A DNA stretch of 12,424 nt from Streptomyces sp. WM4235 (lineage in GTDB: Bacteria; Actinomycetota; Actinomycetes; Streptomycetales; Streptomycetaceae), in assembly GCF_001279725.1 (NCBI RefSeq), contig NZ_LGDE01000025.1:1-12424 (forward strand), read 5' to 3'. Under the pieces are notes generated by a model. The model was not told where the DNA came from. It saw only the letters and a program-made list of their open reading frames with translations, and made no database searches. Shown piece by piece: positions 1 to 6,757 of this stretch. Position 1 is the stretch's first letter. Every line of letters begins with the position of its first letter. A program made the translations under genes and the position numbers.

Positions 1-86
1 CCACCGAGCCCGTGCTGCCCAACGCGACCGTGCCCCCTCCGACCGGGGGATCGACGGGGGCGCCCTCCTCGACCGCCCCGCGATGA
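1..86 (+). CDS. C-terminal tail of an upstream gene (partial)
   Basis: A reading frame open from the left edge (first full codon at base 3) ends at TGA 84-86. It encodes 27 residues rich in Pro, Thr, Ser and Gly, and nearly all codons end in G or C, as in genes of this genome. The composition is that of a disordered C-terminal tail, often seen on actinobacterial membrane or secreted proteins. It lies 119 bp upstream of the mannosyltransferase on the same strand, so the two could be co-transcribed. No family can be named from so short a piece, and chance openness in GC-rich DNA is possible. Confidence 0.4.
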   Translation, partial: TEPVLPNATVPPPTGGSTGAPSSTAPR

Positions 87-145
87 CCCTGGCCCAACCC
101 ACCCCGTCCAACCCGCCCCGGTAGCCCGGGGACACCGGCACCCCA

Positions 146-167
146 CCGGCCGCGCAGCCTCGGCCGG
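146..167 (+). terminator. Small GC hairpin between upstream tail and mannosyltransferase
   Basis: CCGGCCG (146-152) pairs perfectly with CGGCCGG (161-167) around an 8-base loop. It sits between the TGA at 86 and the ATG at 206. There is no T-run, as is common for Streptomyces terminators. It could be a weak terminator of the upstream gene or a chance GC palindrome. Confidence 0.25.
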
Positions 168-205
168 CGGTCCGGCGCGCCCTCAGCCGATTCAGGAGTA
201 CCCGT

Positions 206-1417
206 ATGTCCGTTTCCACCCCGTCGCGACCGGTCACCGTCCACGCACCCCCCTTCCCCGCCGAACCGCGGCCCAAGCCCCGCCGGCCGCGGTTCGGCCC
301 CGCCGACCGCGAGGTGCTGTCGCTCTACGTCCTCACCCGCATCGGGATCTGGATCACCGCCGGAGCCGTGAGTTGGCTGTTCCCCGCCGACGGCAAGTCC
401 CGGCGGGCGCCCTCGCTGCTTTCCCCCTGGCAGCAGTGGGACTGGTGGCACTACCTCCACATAGCCCAGGACGGCTACTTCCCGGACGGCGCCGGCCCGT
501 GGACGGTCGGCTGGGACAACCGCGAGGCCTTCTTCCCCGGGTTCCCCCTCACCCTGCGCGCCGTCCACGTGGTCGTCCCCCACTGGGCCGCGGCCGGGGC
601 GCTGACCTCCTTCGTCGCGGGAGGCGTCGCCGTCCTCGCGCTCGCACGGATCGCCCGCCGCCAACTGCGCGACCTGGAAGGCGGCCGGCGTGCGGCGGTG
701 TTCTTCCTCCTCTCGCCCTGCGCGGTGTTCCTCGCGGCCGGTTACACGGAGTCCCTGTTCCTGGCGCTGGCCTTGCCCGCGTGGCTCGCGGCGCAGCGCG
801 GGAACTGGCCGGCCGCCGCGGCCCTGACCTGTCTGGCCTGCTCGGTACGGGTCACCGGCCTGTTCCTGGCCGCCGCGCTCGTGCTCCACTTCGTGCTGAC
901 CGTCCGCGATCGGAGCGCCTGGCGCTCGGCTCCCTGGCTGGCGCTGCCCGCCCTCACCCCCGTGCTCTACGGCTGGTTCCTGTCGGCCCGTACCGGCGAC
1001 TGGATGGCGTGGAAACACGCTCAGGAACGCGGCTGGTACCGGGACTTCCACGCACCCTGGGACGCCTGGTCGAACACCTGGGAGGCCGCCTTCCACCACA
1101 CGCAACCCACCGGGTACGCGCTGATGTCGCAGGCGGAACTGCTGGCGATCCTGGCCGGCGTGGTCCTGCTGGCCCTGCTGGTCCGCCGACGCCGACTGCC
1201 CGAGGCGCTCTACCTCGCCCTCACCCTGTGGGCGCTGGGCACCTCGTACTGGTACACCTCGATCCCGCGCTCCACGCTGCTGTGGTGGCCGCTGTGGATC
1301 GCCCTGGCCGGGTGGAGCCTTCGACGGCCGCTCGTGCAGGCGGTGTACCTGTATGTCGTGGCCCCGCTCGGCGTGGTGGTGGCCATCACCTTCCTGACCG
1401 GTCGCTGGGCCGGCTGA
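206..1417 (+). CDS. Polytopic membrane mannosyltransferase, PIG-V-like (GT-C fold)
   Basis: This 403-residue protein is probably a GT-C glycosyltransferase that moves a sugar, likely mannose, from a polyprenyl-phosphate donor to an acceptor outside the membrane. The signature pieces of actinobacterial PIG-V-like enzymes are present: an Asp in the first external loop within WDWWHYLHIAQDGY (78-91; D79 is the expected catalytic or metal-binding acid), FFPGFP (109-114) and SPCAVFLAAGYTESLFLAL (170-188), which resembles the YTESLF block of eukaryotic PIG-V. The N-terminal 35 residues are Pro/Arg-rich and cytosolic, followed by roughly eight to ten hydrophobic helices (about 38-58, 125-150, 165-192, 202-232, 243-260, 311-326, 334-350, 357-372, 377-397). 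AGGAG at 194-198 lies 7 bases before the ATG and fixes the start. Family is fairly secure; donor and acceptor are unknown. Confidence 0.85.
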   Translation: MSVSTPSRPVTVHAPPFPAEPRPKPRRPRFGPADREVLSLYVLTRIGIWITAGAVSWLFPADGKSRRAPSLLSPWQQWDWWHYLHIAQDGYFPDGAGPWTVGWDNREAFFPGFPLTLRAVHVVVPHWAAAGALTSFVAGGVAVLALARIARRQLRDLEGGRRAAVFFLLSPCAVFLAAGYTESLFLALALPAWLAAQRGNWPAAAALTCLACSVRVTGLFLAAALVLHFVLTVRDRSAWRSAPWLALPALTPVLYGWFLSARTGDWMAWKHAQERGWYRDFHAPWDAWSNTWEAAFHHTQPTGYALMSQAELLAILAGVVLLALLVRRRRLPEALYLALTLWALGTSYWYTSIPRSTLLWWPLWIALAGWSLRRPLVQAVYLYVVAPLGVVVAITFLTGRWAG

Positions 1418-1427
1418 CCCCGGCCCT

Positions 1428-1462
1428 CGGGTCGCGGACCCGCTGCCCGCCCCCGCGGCGGG
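1428..1462. terminator. Two hairpins in the convergent gap, likely bidirectional terminator
   Basis: CGGGTC (1428-1433) pairs with GACCCG (1437-1442) around a GCG triloop, and CCCGCC (1446-1451) pairs with GGCGGG (1457-1462) around 5 bases. They fill the 73-bp gap between the stop of the mannosyltransferase (1417) and the stop of the minus-strand dehydrogenase (1491), where transcripts from both sides must end. Neither has a T-run. Confidence 0.5.
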
Positions 1463-1490
1463 TGTCGCGCGGCGCCTCGCTGTGGATCGG

Positions 1491-2279
1491 TTACGGAAGG
1501 ATCGAGTCCACGTAGCCGCCGTCCACGCGCAGCGCCCCGCCGGTGGTCGCGGAGGCGAAGGGGGAACTGAGGTAGACCACCATGTTCGCGATCTCCTCGG
1601 GCTCGATCAGGCGCTGGAGCAGCGATTGGGGACGGTGCGTGCGCATGAACTCTCGCTGTGCCTCTTCCCAGGGCAGATCGCGGTCCACCGACTCGTAGAC
1701 GAAGTCCTCCACTCCACCCGTGTGCGTCGGGCCCGCCATGACGGAGTTGACGGTCACCCCCGTCCCGGCGGCCTCCTTGGCGAAGCCGCGCGAGACGGCG
1801 AGGAGGGCGGTCTTGGACATGCCGTAGTGGATCATCTCGGCGGGAGTCACCACCGCCGAGTCGCTGGCGATGTTCTGGATCCGGCCCCACGAGCGCTCCG
1901 TCATCCCCGGCAGGTAATGCCGGATCATCCGAATCGCCGTCAGGACATTCATGTCGAAGTAGCGGCGCCACTCGTCGTCCGGGATCTCCAGGGCCGGCAT
2001 CGAGCCGAAGATCCCGAGGTTGTTCACGAGGACGTCGACCTGTGGGACCGCGTCGAAGACCGCCTGCGCGCCGTCGTCCGTCGAGATGTCACCGGGCGCC
2101 GCGATCAGCGTGCCGCGTCCCGCGCTCATGCGCCGCACCGCCTCGTCGACGGACTTCTCGGTGCGGCCGTTGACGGCCACCCGTGCCCCGGCGTGGGCGA
2201 GGCCGGACGCGATGGCCGCGCCGATGCCCTGGGTCGATCCGGTGACCAGCGCGGTCTTCCCGGAGAGGTCGATGAGCAC
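1491..2279 (-). CDS. SDR family NAD(P)-dependent oxidoreductase
   Basis: A 262-residue classical short-chain dehydrogenase/reductase, a cytosolic Rossmann-fold enzyme that oxidises an alcohol or reduces a carbonyl. Visible motifs are TGSTQGIG (13-20, dinucleotide loop), GDIS (63-66, adenine pocket), NNLG (86-89), N111 in MNVL, catalytic S139, and Y152-GMS-K156 as the catalytic Tyr/Lys pair. N37-G-R39 after strand two places an Arg where NADP(H)-preferring members have it, so NADP(H) is the likelier cofactor. The C-terminus has the usual PEEIA (227-231) and RVDGGY (251-256) elements. Length is typical. The start is GTG (2277-2279) with an AAGGCAGG-like site 8 bases upstream. It is convergent with the mannosyltransferase, and no regulator or pathway partner adjoins it, so the substrate cannot be inferred. 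Confidence 0.92.
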   Translation of the reverse strand: MLIDLSGKTALVTGSTQGIGAAIASGLAHAGARVAVNGRTEKSVDEAVRRMSAGRGTLIAAPGDISTDDGAQAVFDAVPQVDVLVNNLGIFGSMPALEIPDDEWRRYFDMNVLTAIRMIRHYLPGMTERSWGRIQNIASDSAVVTPAEMIHYGMSKTALLAVSRGFAKEAAGTGVTVNSVMAGPTHTGGVEDFVYESVDRDLPWEEAQREFMRTHRPQSLLQRLIEPEEIANMVVYLSSPFASATTGGALRVDGGYVDSILP

Positions 2280-2847
2280 GGGGGATACCTGCCTTCTGCC
2301 GCTCGGCGGCTGTGTCCGTCTGCCCGCCGGGCCGCCTGCCGGTACCCGGTCGCCGGTCCGAACCGGATGGTGGCCCCACGCCGGGGGTCAAGCCCTGGGC
2401 GACTCCGACGTTCGCGCTGCTTCTCGATCGTCGCTCGACTGTCCCTCTCGCTGATTCGGTGTCAGGGTAAAGGGCGGCGGGCAACTTGCCCATCGACTGA
2501 AGGGGTGAGCATCAATTGTTCCGCCATCGGGGCCTTTCCTTCCCAGTGAGGTTTCGGAAGGTTTCGCAGCAGACCTGCCGGCCCGCTGAGACGGCACCTG
2601 GCGGACGCGGTCGCCGTGCCGGGACGCACTGACATCACGGCCTGCGCCTTGCCGTCCCGGGCCGGGACGGAGCCCGGGATGGTGGCCGGCCCGTTCGTTC
2701 GGTGCGGACGCCAGCACTTCCGACCGCACCCGCACAAGACGAGCGTTCTCGGCAGGCTCGGAAAACTGCTCCACAATTGACAGTTGCGGCCTGATGGCGG
2801 CCCCTGCGGCAGATGATGGGCCCGACATGATCGGAGCTCGTACAGGG
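2280..2847. other. Gap without a convincing gene; divergent control region
   Basis: About 570 bp separate the dehydrogenase start from the membrane protein start. The open frames here are Arg/Pro/Gly-rich, have no recognisable fold and lack good ribosome sites. Two details stand out: a perfect palindrome GGGCAA-C-TTGCCC at 2479-2491, and two CAATTG-containing patches, 2510-2520 and 2761-2786, that are AT-rich against the background. Promoters for both flanking genes should lie here. Confidence 0.5.
2777..2782 (+). promoter_or_regulatory. Possible -35 element (TTGACA) for the copper-region membrane gene
   Basis: A perfect TTGACA lies in a locally AT-rich patch 65 bases before the preferred ATG at 2848. 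No good -10 hexamer is seen 16-18 bases further on, so the assignment is weak. If it is real, an ATG at 2794 would be too close to it, which favours the ATG at 2848 or 2827. Confidence 0.2.
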
Positions 2848-3507
2848 ATGCGTTCCAGTCCACCGCCCGTGTGGCGAAGCGGACGGTGCCTGCGGGCTGC
2901 CGTGTTCACCCTGCTCAGCTCGGCTCTGGCCGTCGTGGCCCATCAACTGGCCTCGGAGGGGTGGGTGTCCTGGCAGCGCGCGTCGGTCGGGGCGTCGCTC
3001 GTCTTCGCCCTCTCTTGGCTTGAGGTCCGGCGGCCCCGGCCTTGGTGGCAGGTGGTGGCGGCCACCGACGCCGCTCAACTGCTCCTGCATCAGGGGCTTT
3101 CGGTGCCCCAGGCGGCACCCCGCGCTCACCCCGAAGCCCACGACGGCCTGACGGAGACGGTGCACGCGGCGCACCACGGCACGTGGGGGATGGCGGCGGC
3201 CCATTGCGTGGCCGCGTGGGTGATGGCCTTGCTCATGTACCACGCGGACCAGGCGCTCAGTCGCCTGCCGGAGACGGTGAACCGATGGGCCCACTCGGCA
3301 GTCGCGGCCGCCGCCGCGGCCTTCGGTCTCCACCGTCGACCATGGGTACGGCCCTGCCTGCGGACGGTACCCGCATCCCTCAACGGGCTTGCCCTCCAGC
3401 CGACGGTGACGGCGATGCTCTGTCATGCGCTGGTACGTCGAGGCCCTCCTGCCGGGTGTGCGGGAAACGTTCCCCCCATCCTGGCGGGCAGTGCACCTGC
3501 ACGGTGA
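2848..3507 (+). CDS. Histidine-rich four-helix membrane protein next to ycnI
   Basis: A 219-residue protein of no family I can name with certainty. Hydrophobic stretches suggest four membrane helices at about 14-32, 45-60, 66-84 and 112-132. The segment between helices 3 and 4 carries H94, H98, H106, H109 and H110. H81 borders helix 3, H119 lies in helix 4 and H132 follows it, so histidines cluster on one face or loop. The C-terminal 70 residues are Ala/Arg/Pro-rich and probably cytosolic. The stop is only 33 bp before ycnI, so the two are likely co-transcribed, and a role in copper or other metal handling is inferred from that. ATG 2848 is preferred because GGAG (2833-2836) precedes it by 11 bases and the N-terminus then leads directly into helix 1. 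ATGs at 2827 and 2794 are in frame but have poorer ribosome sites. Confidence 0.7.
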   Translation: MRSSPPPVWRSGRCLRAAVFTLLSSALAVVAHQLASEGWVSWQRASVGASLVFALSWLEVRRPRPWWQVVAATDAAQLLLHQGLSVPQAAPRAHPEAHDGLTETVHAAHHGTWGMAAAHCVAAWVMALLMYHADQALSRLPETVNRWAHSAVAAAAAAFGLHRRPWVRPCLRTVPASLNGLALQPTVTAMLCHALVRRGPPAGCAGNVPPILAGSAPAR

Positions 3508-3540
3508 CGCCCGCTTCGCGCACCGAGAGGGCTCTCCATC

Positions 3541-4269
3541 GTGAACACATCACACACCCGCGCTCAGCTCCGCAGACTGGGTATCGCGGCCGTCGGCGCG
3601 TTGATCGTCGTGGGCGCGGCCGCCGGGCCCGCCGCCGCGCACGCCGAGGTCACGGCCTCCGACCCGCGTGCCCTCGCCGAGAACGTCACGTTGTCCTTCA
3701 CCTCCGAGGCGGAGTCGGACACCGCGGGAATCGCGGAGTTGCGGGTCGTCCTCCCGAAGGGCATCAGCCCGGACGCCGTGACGCTGAAGGAAGCCCCCAA
3801 AGAGTGGAAGCTGACGGCCACTCCCGACGGGTACGCGATCGGCGGTGCCGCCCTGGCCACCGGCACGGATGCCGAGTACAGCATCACGGTGCGCCAGTTG
3901 CCCGACGAGAAGTCCCTCGCGTTCAAAACACTCGAGACCTACGGGGACGGAAAGATCGCCCGTTGGATCGAGGTGCCCACCAATGGTGAGAAGGTCGACA
4001 ATCCGGCCCCCCGGCTGGAGCTGAAGGCGGCGGCCCCCGGGGCCAAGCCGATCGCCCCCGGCCCGTCGGCCTCGCCGACCCCCAGCGCCGCCCCGTCGCT
4101 CAAGCCGTCACCGGCGGCCCCCTCCGCTCCCGTGGCGGCCGCGAGCGCGCAGGCGACGAGTGAGGAGGATACGGGCAGCAGCGTCGCACTCATCGTCGGC
4201 GTGATCGCCGCCGTCGTACTGATCGCCGGTGTCGGCACCTTCTGGTGGCTGCGCCGCAGCCGAGCCTGA
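3541..4269 (+). CDS. ycnI: YcnI/DUF1775 copper-binding membrane-anchored protein
   Basis: A 242-residue secreted, C-terminally anchored protein of the YcnI family, thought to bind Cu(II) at the cell surface and act with CopC/CopD proteins. A signal peptide spans about 1-33 and ends in AAA, so the mature chain would begin with H34 (HAEVTASDP). In the family the N-terminal His and a conserved Trp form the copper site; W142 in RWIEVP is the matching Trp. The DUF1775 domain covers about 34-160. A Pro/Ala/Ser linker (165-206) follows, then one helix (about 214-236, ending FWWL) and a basic RRSR tail. The start is GTG with GAGAGGG about 9 bases upstream. It follows the histidine-rich membrane gene by 33 bp and ends just before a very strong hairpin. 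The symbol is a family label. Confidence 0.88.
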   Translation: MNTSHTRAQLRRLGIAAVGALIVVGAAAGPAAAHAEVTASDPRALAENVTLSFTSEAESDTAGIAELRVVLPKGISPDAVTLKEAPKEWKLTATPDGYAIGGAALATGTDAEYSITVRQLPDEKSLAFKTLETYGDGKIARWIEVPTNGEKVDNPAPRLELKAAAPGAKPIAPGPSASPTPSAAPSLKPSPAAPSAPVAAASAQATSEEDTGSSVALIVGVIAAVVLIAGVGTFWWLRRSRA

Positions 4270-4277
4270 CACAGGCC

Positions 4278-4317
4278 GCAGGGGCGGCGCACGGCCTGCG
4301 CCGTGCGCCGCCCCTGC
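4278..4317 (+). terminator. Strong hairpin terminator after ycnI
   Basis: GCAGGGGCGGCGCACGG (4278-4294) pairs perfectly with CCGTGCGCCGCCCCTGC (4301-4317). C4295 also pairs with G4300, giving an 18-bp uninterrupted stem with a CTGC tetraloop. It begins 9 bases after the ycnI stop. There is no T-run, but stem strength and position make it a convincing terminator. Confidence 0.85.
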
Positions 4318-4394
4318 CGCGAGTCGGCACAACGTGGGTACGGAGACCGGTCGTGCAGTCCCCCTCGTGGGTCGCTCTGACACCGCGTTCGGGA

Positions 4395-4444
4395 GGACCG
4401 GTCGTCGCACCGGTCCGTCGGCTCGGGGCGCCCCGAGCCGGACC
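4395..4444. repeat. Two overlapping, competing hairpins between ycnI and copCD
   Basis: GGACCGGT (4395-4402) pairs with ACCGGTCC (4409-4416). The same GGTCC (4412-4416) can instead pair with GGACC (4440-4444) as the outer stem of a second hairpin. The core of that hairpin is the perfect 22-bp palindrome 4419-4440 (CGGCTCGGGGC then GCCCCGAGCCG). The structure lies in the 288-bp convergent gap, so it may stop transcripts from either side. Confidence 0.5.
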
Positions 4445-4530
4445 TTGACCGAGAACCGGTGCCACGACCACCGCGCCGGCTCATGCCGCCCGAGAACGCG
4501 TGCCCGATGACTCGGCCACACCTCCCGGGA

Positions 4531-4546
4531 TCCCAGAACCCTGGGA
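4531..4546 (-). terminator. Hairpin directly downstream of copCD
   Basis: TCCCAG (4531-4536) and CTGGGA (4541-4546) form a perfect 6-bp stem with an AACC loop, 11 bases beyond the minus-strand copCD stop at 4558. Position suggests the first of several termination signals for copCD. Confidence 0.45.
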
Positions 4547-4557
4547 CAGACACCGCA

Positions 4558-6447
4558 CTACGGGGACGTCGTGATGTCCACGGTCTCGCGCACGGTGACC
4601 TGGTCGATGTCGGTGGTGCGCACCGTGAGGTTCAGGGTCCACACCCCGGGCACGGGCAGTCGCAGGTCGTAGGCGGCCCAGTACCCCTTCTGATTCTTGA
4701 GCTTCGCGTCGAGCGGCCCGATGTCCAGGTCGTCCTGGTTGAGGGTGAGGCGGAGTTCGGGAACGGTCGCCAACCCCCCGTCCGCGGTGTACACCACGGC
4801 CTCCACCGTGTTCTCGCCCACCCGGCCCGGCGCCAGCGTGACCTGCACCGTGCCGCGGTGGCCCGCCGTCCCCATGTCGAACGGCACCATGAGCACCTTC
4901 GCCTGCGGCTCCTGCACGGTGACCGCCGACGCCTTCTCGTCGGCGGCGCGGCTGGGCTGCGTGCCGGTGAGCAGAGTCGTGATCACCAGGACCACGACAC
5001 CGAGGGCGGCCTCGGCGGCGACCGTACGCCGCAGCCCGCGCCGGAATCCGTCGGCCTCGGAGACGGACGGCTCACCACCGACAGGGGCAACGGGCCCGTC
5101 ACCGGGACCTGCTGCCTCCGGGCCGGCCGGTGCGCCGACCATCTGTGCGACCTTCACCCTCTCGGGCTCCGGCACCGTCTCGGCGGCCGATGGCGCCTCC
5201 TGAACGAGGCGAGCCGTCCATCGGCGCGAGAACGACGCCGCCCACAGCACGAGGATCACGGCGGCGATCTTGACGATCAGGGTCCGGCCGTACGACGTGG
5301 TGGACAGCGCCTCCCAGGAGCCGACCTGCCGCCAGGACTGGTACACGCCCGTCCCGACCAGCGTGGAGACCGCGACGAAAGCGAGCGTCGAGAAGCGGCC
5401 GATCGCGGAAGCCGGGACGTCGAGGGCGTCGGGCGCTCGGCGCCGGAGCACGATCAGCAGCGTGATCAGACCGCCGAGCCAGACTCCCATGGCCAGCAGG
5501 TGCAGCACCGCGACGGGAATGGCCAGCGGCACCTGGATGCCGGCGGAGGCATGCTCGGCGGCGGCCCAGGTAAGGGCCAGACCCAGGGCGAACGCGGCCC
5601 CGATCACGCGAACACCGGTACCGAAGCCCTCTGGCTGCCGCGAGTCCTCGTCCTGCCGGCCCAGTTGTCCGGAGAACCGCTTCAGCAACAGGACGCCCAC
5701 CGCAAGGAGCGCCAGCCGCGCGATCAGCGCGATCCCGGGCTTCCCGGTGACGGTTCGGCCCAGCTGGGAGGGGTCGAACACCGACGTGAGCGAGCCGGCC
5801 GCCTCGTACGGGCCGCGCAGCAGCAACAGGGCGGCGCCGGACACCACCAGAGCCGCCCACCCCGTCACCAACAGCCTGCGCACCGGGCGAACCGTGCCCG
5901 CGCCGGGCAGGCACACCAGGACGAACGCCACGGCTCCGACGAGGAGGGCCAGGCCGCTGTAGGCGATGTAGCGGAAGAAGCCGTACAGGCGGCCGGCGGC
6001 CGTGTCGTCCGGTGAACCGGTGACCACCACGGCAGCCGTCTCGGACGGCTTGCCGATGGAGAAGACGAACGCGCCCGAGATCGGGTGGCCGTCGGCCGAG
6101 ACGACCCGCCACGCGACCGTGTACGTACCCTCGATCAGCTTGCCGGGCAGCTCCACCCGGGCGGTGTTCCCCTTGCCGTCCACCTGCTGCGCCGGACGGG
6201 GGTTCGCCCGCTCGTTGTCCGGCGACAACACCCTCACCGCGTCGTCGGAGAGGCTGACCGACTCGGTGAAGGTGAGCGTGACCTGCTTCGGCGCTGCCTT
6301 GAGGACGGCTCCGTCCGCAGGATCGGCGCCACTGAGGCCGGCGTGGGCGGAGGCCGGGCCCGCCCCGCCCAGGATCAGTGCCAGTACGGCGGCGACCAGT
6401 GCCAGGACGGTCAATGAGGCTCTCGTGGGAGGCGATCCAGTGTGCAT
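4558..6447 (-). CDS. CopC-CopD fusion copper transport protein with C-terminal YtkA/FixH-like domain
   Basis: A 629-residue membrane protein joining three modules. After a signal peptide (1-34, ending ASA) comes a CopC domain (35 to about 132): H35 would be the mature N-terminus, and D119 and H121 in SADGHP match the other Cu(II) ligands of CopC. A CopD domain (about 152-410) contains around eight helices, with H299 in AAAEHASAG and H316 in the HLLAMGVWLGGL block typical of CopD. A linker with Pro/Gly/Ala (415-465), another helix (474-494) and an external beta-rich domain (about 505-628) resembling YtkA/FixH follow. The likely role is binding copper outside and moving it across or into the membrane, importing it for cuproenzymes. 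ATG 6447 is chosen because it gives a proper N-terminal signal peptide, with CGGAG about 11 bases upstream. An in-frame ATG at 6576 would bury the signal peptide. It converges with ycnI. Confidence 0.93.
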   Translation of the reverse strand: MHTGSPPTRASLTVLALVAAVLALILGGAGPASAHAGLSGADPADGAVLKAAPKQVTLTFTESVSLSDDAVRVLSPDNERANPRPAQQVDGKGNTARVELPGKLIEGTYTVAWRVVSADGHPISGAFVFSIGKPSETAAVVVTGSPDDTAAGRLYGFFRYIAYSGLALLVGAVAFVLVCLPGAGTVRPVRRLLVTGWAALVVSGAALLLLRGPYEAAGSLTSVFDPSQLGRTVTGKPGIALIARLALLAVGVLLLKRFSGQLGRQDEDSRQPEGFGTGVRVIGAAFALGLALTWAAAEHASAGIQVPLAIPVAVLHLLAMGVWLGGLITLLIVLRRRAPDALDVPASAIGRFSTLAFVAVSTLVGTGVYQSWRQVGSWEALSTTSYGRTLIVKIAAVILVLWAASFSRRWTARLVQEAPSAAETVPEPERVKVAQMVGAPAGPEAAGPGDGPVAPVGGEPSVSEADGFRRGLRRTVAAEAALGVVVLVITTLLTGTQPSRAADEKASAVTVQEPQAKVLMVPFDMGTAGHRGTVQVTLAPGRVGENTVEAVVYTADGGLATVPELRLTLNQDDLDIGPLDAKLKNQKGYWAAYDLRLPVPGVWTLNLTVRTTDIDQVTVRETVDITTSP

Positions 6448-6501
6448 GAAGAAGCGGTCTCCGGGGTGGCGGTCGTCATCGGCGCACCGCCGTCCGAACC
6501 C

Positions 6502-6547
6502 TGTCGTGCAGGGTGGCTCCAGAACATGGAGCCACCCTTGTGCGACA
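6502..6547. promoter_or_regulatory. Long inverted repeat in the copCD upstream region
   Basis: AGGGTGGCTCC (6510-6520) and GGAGCCACCCT (6528-6538) form a perfect 11-bp inverted repeat around AGAACAT. Further out, TGTCG (6502-6506) pairs with CGACA (6543-6547) across a small internal loop. It lies 63-100 bases before the copCD start. It could be an operator or, if within the transcript, a leader hairpin affecting elongation or translation. No specific regulator is recognised. Confidence 0.5.
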
Positions 6548-6640
6548 CGACTGGCTCTGGCAGGGCTGGGACTCATGGCGCGATGTGGACCCTAGTGCCG
6601 CCGGCCGTGGAAGTGAGCCGGTTGAGCAACTTCGGCTAAA

Positions 6641-6685
6641 GCACGGTACGGAAGGCTTGCCTTGCGCGTCTTCCCTGTATCGTGC
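6641..6685. repeat. 45-bp interrupted hairpin upstream of copCD
   Basis: GCACGGTAC (6641-6649) pairs with GTATCGTGC (6677-6685) with one G-T position. GGAAG (6650-6654) continues the stem by pairing with CTTCC (6670-6674), leaving a 2-base bulge. Read on the minus strand, the outer arm is followed by TTTAG, a short T-run. It may be a distal terminator of the 85-aa gene or a control element of copCD. Confidence 0.35.
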
Positions 6686-6731
6686 ATCCGCTCTTCGAGG
6701 TCATGACGGGGGCCTGCCGCGCGACCGCACC

Positions 6732-6757
6732 GCGGGCCGTTCGGTGCCGGGGCCCGC
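6732..6757 (-). terminator. GC hairpin after the 85-aa membrane gene
   Basis: GCGGGCC (6732-6738) pairs with GGCCCGC (6751-6757) across 12 bases, about 30 bases beyond the minus-strand stop at 6788. Position fits a terminator. Alternative pairings in this GC-rich stretch are possible. Confidence 0.35.

Noticed and set aside
1482..2549. Plus-strand open frame antisense to the SDR gene
   Set aside because: The SDR on the minus strand has all family motifs. The plus-strand product is Arg/His/Asp-rich without any recognisable fold.
2388..2909. Minus-strand open frames in the gap before the copper-region membrane gene
   Set aside because: They are Arg/Pro/Ser-rich with no domain, have no good ribosome site and overlap the start of the membrane gene.
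4459..6015. Long plus-strand open frame (518 codons) antisense to copCD
   Set aside because: It is a shadow of the CopC-CopD fusion: the product is Arg/Gly/His/Asp-rich low-complexity sequence, while the minus strand gives clear CopC and CopD motifs.
6448..6576. Longer copCD with an in-frame ATG at 6576
   Set aside because: It would put 43 extra residues before the signal peptide, and the inverted repeat at 6502-6547 would fall inside the coding region.
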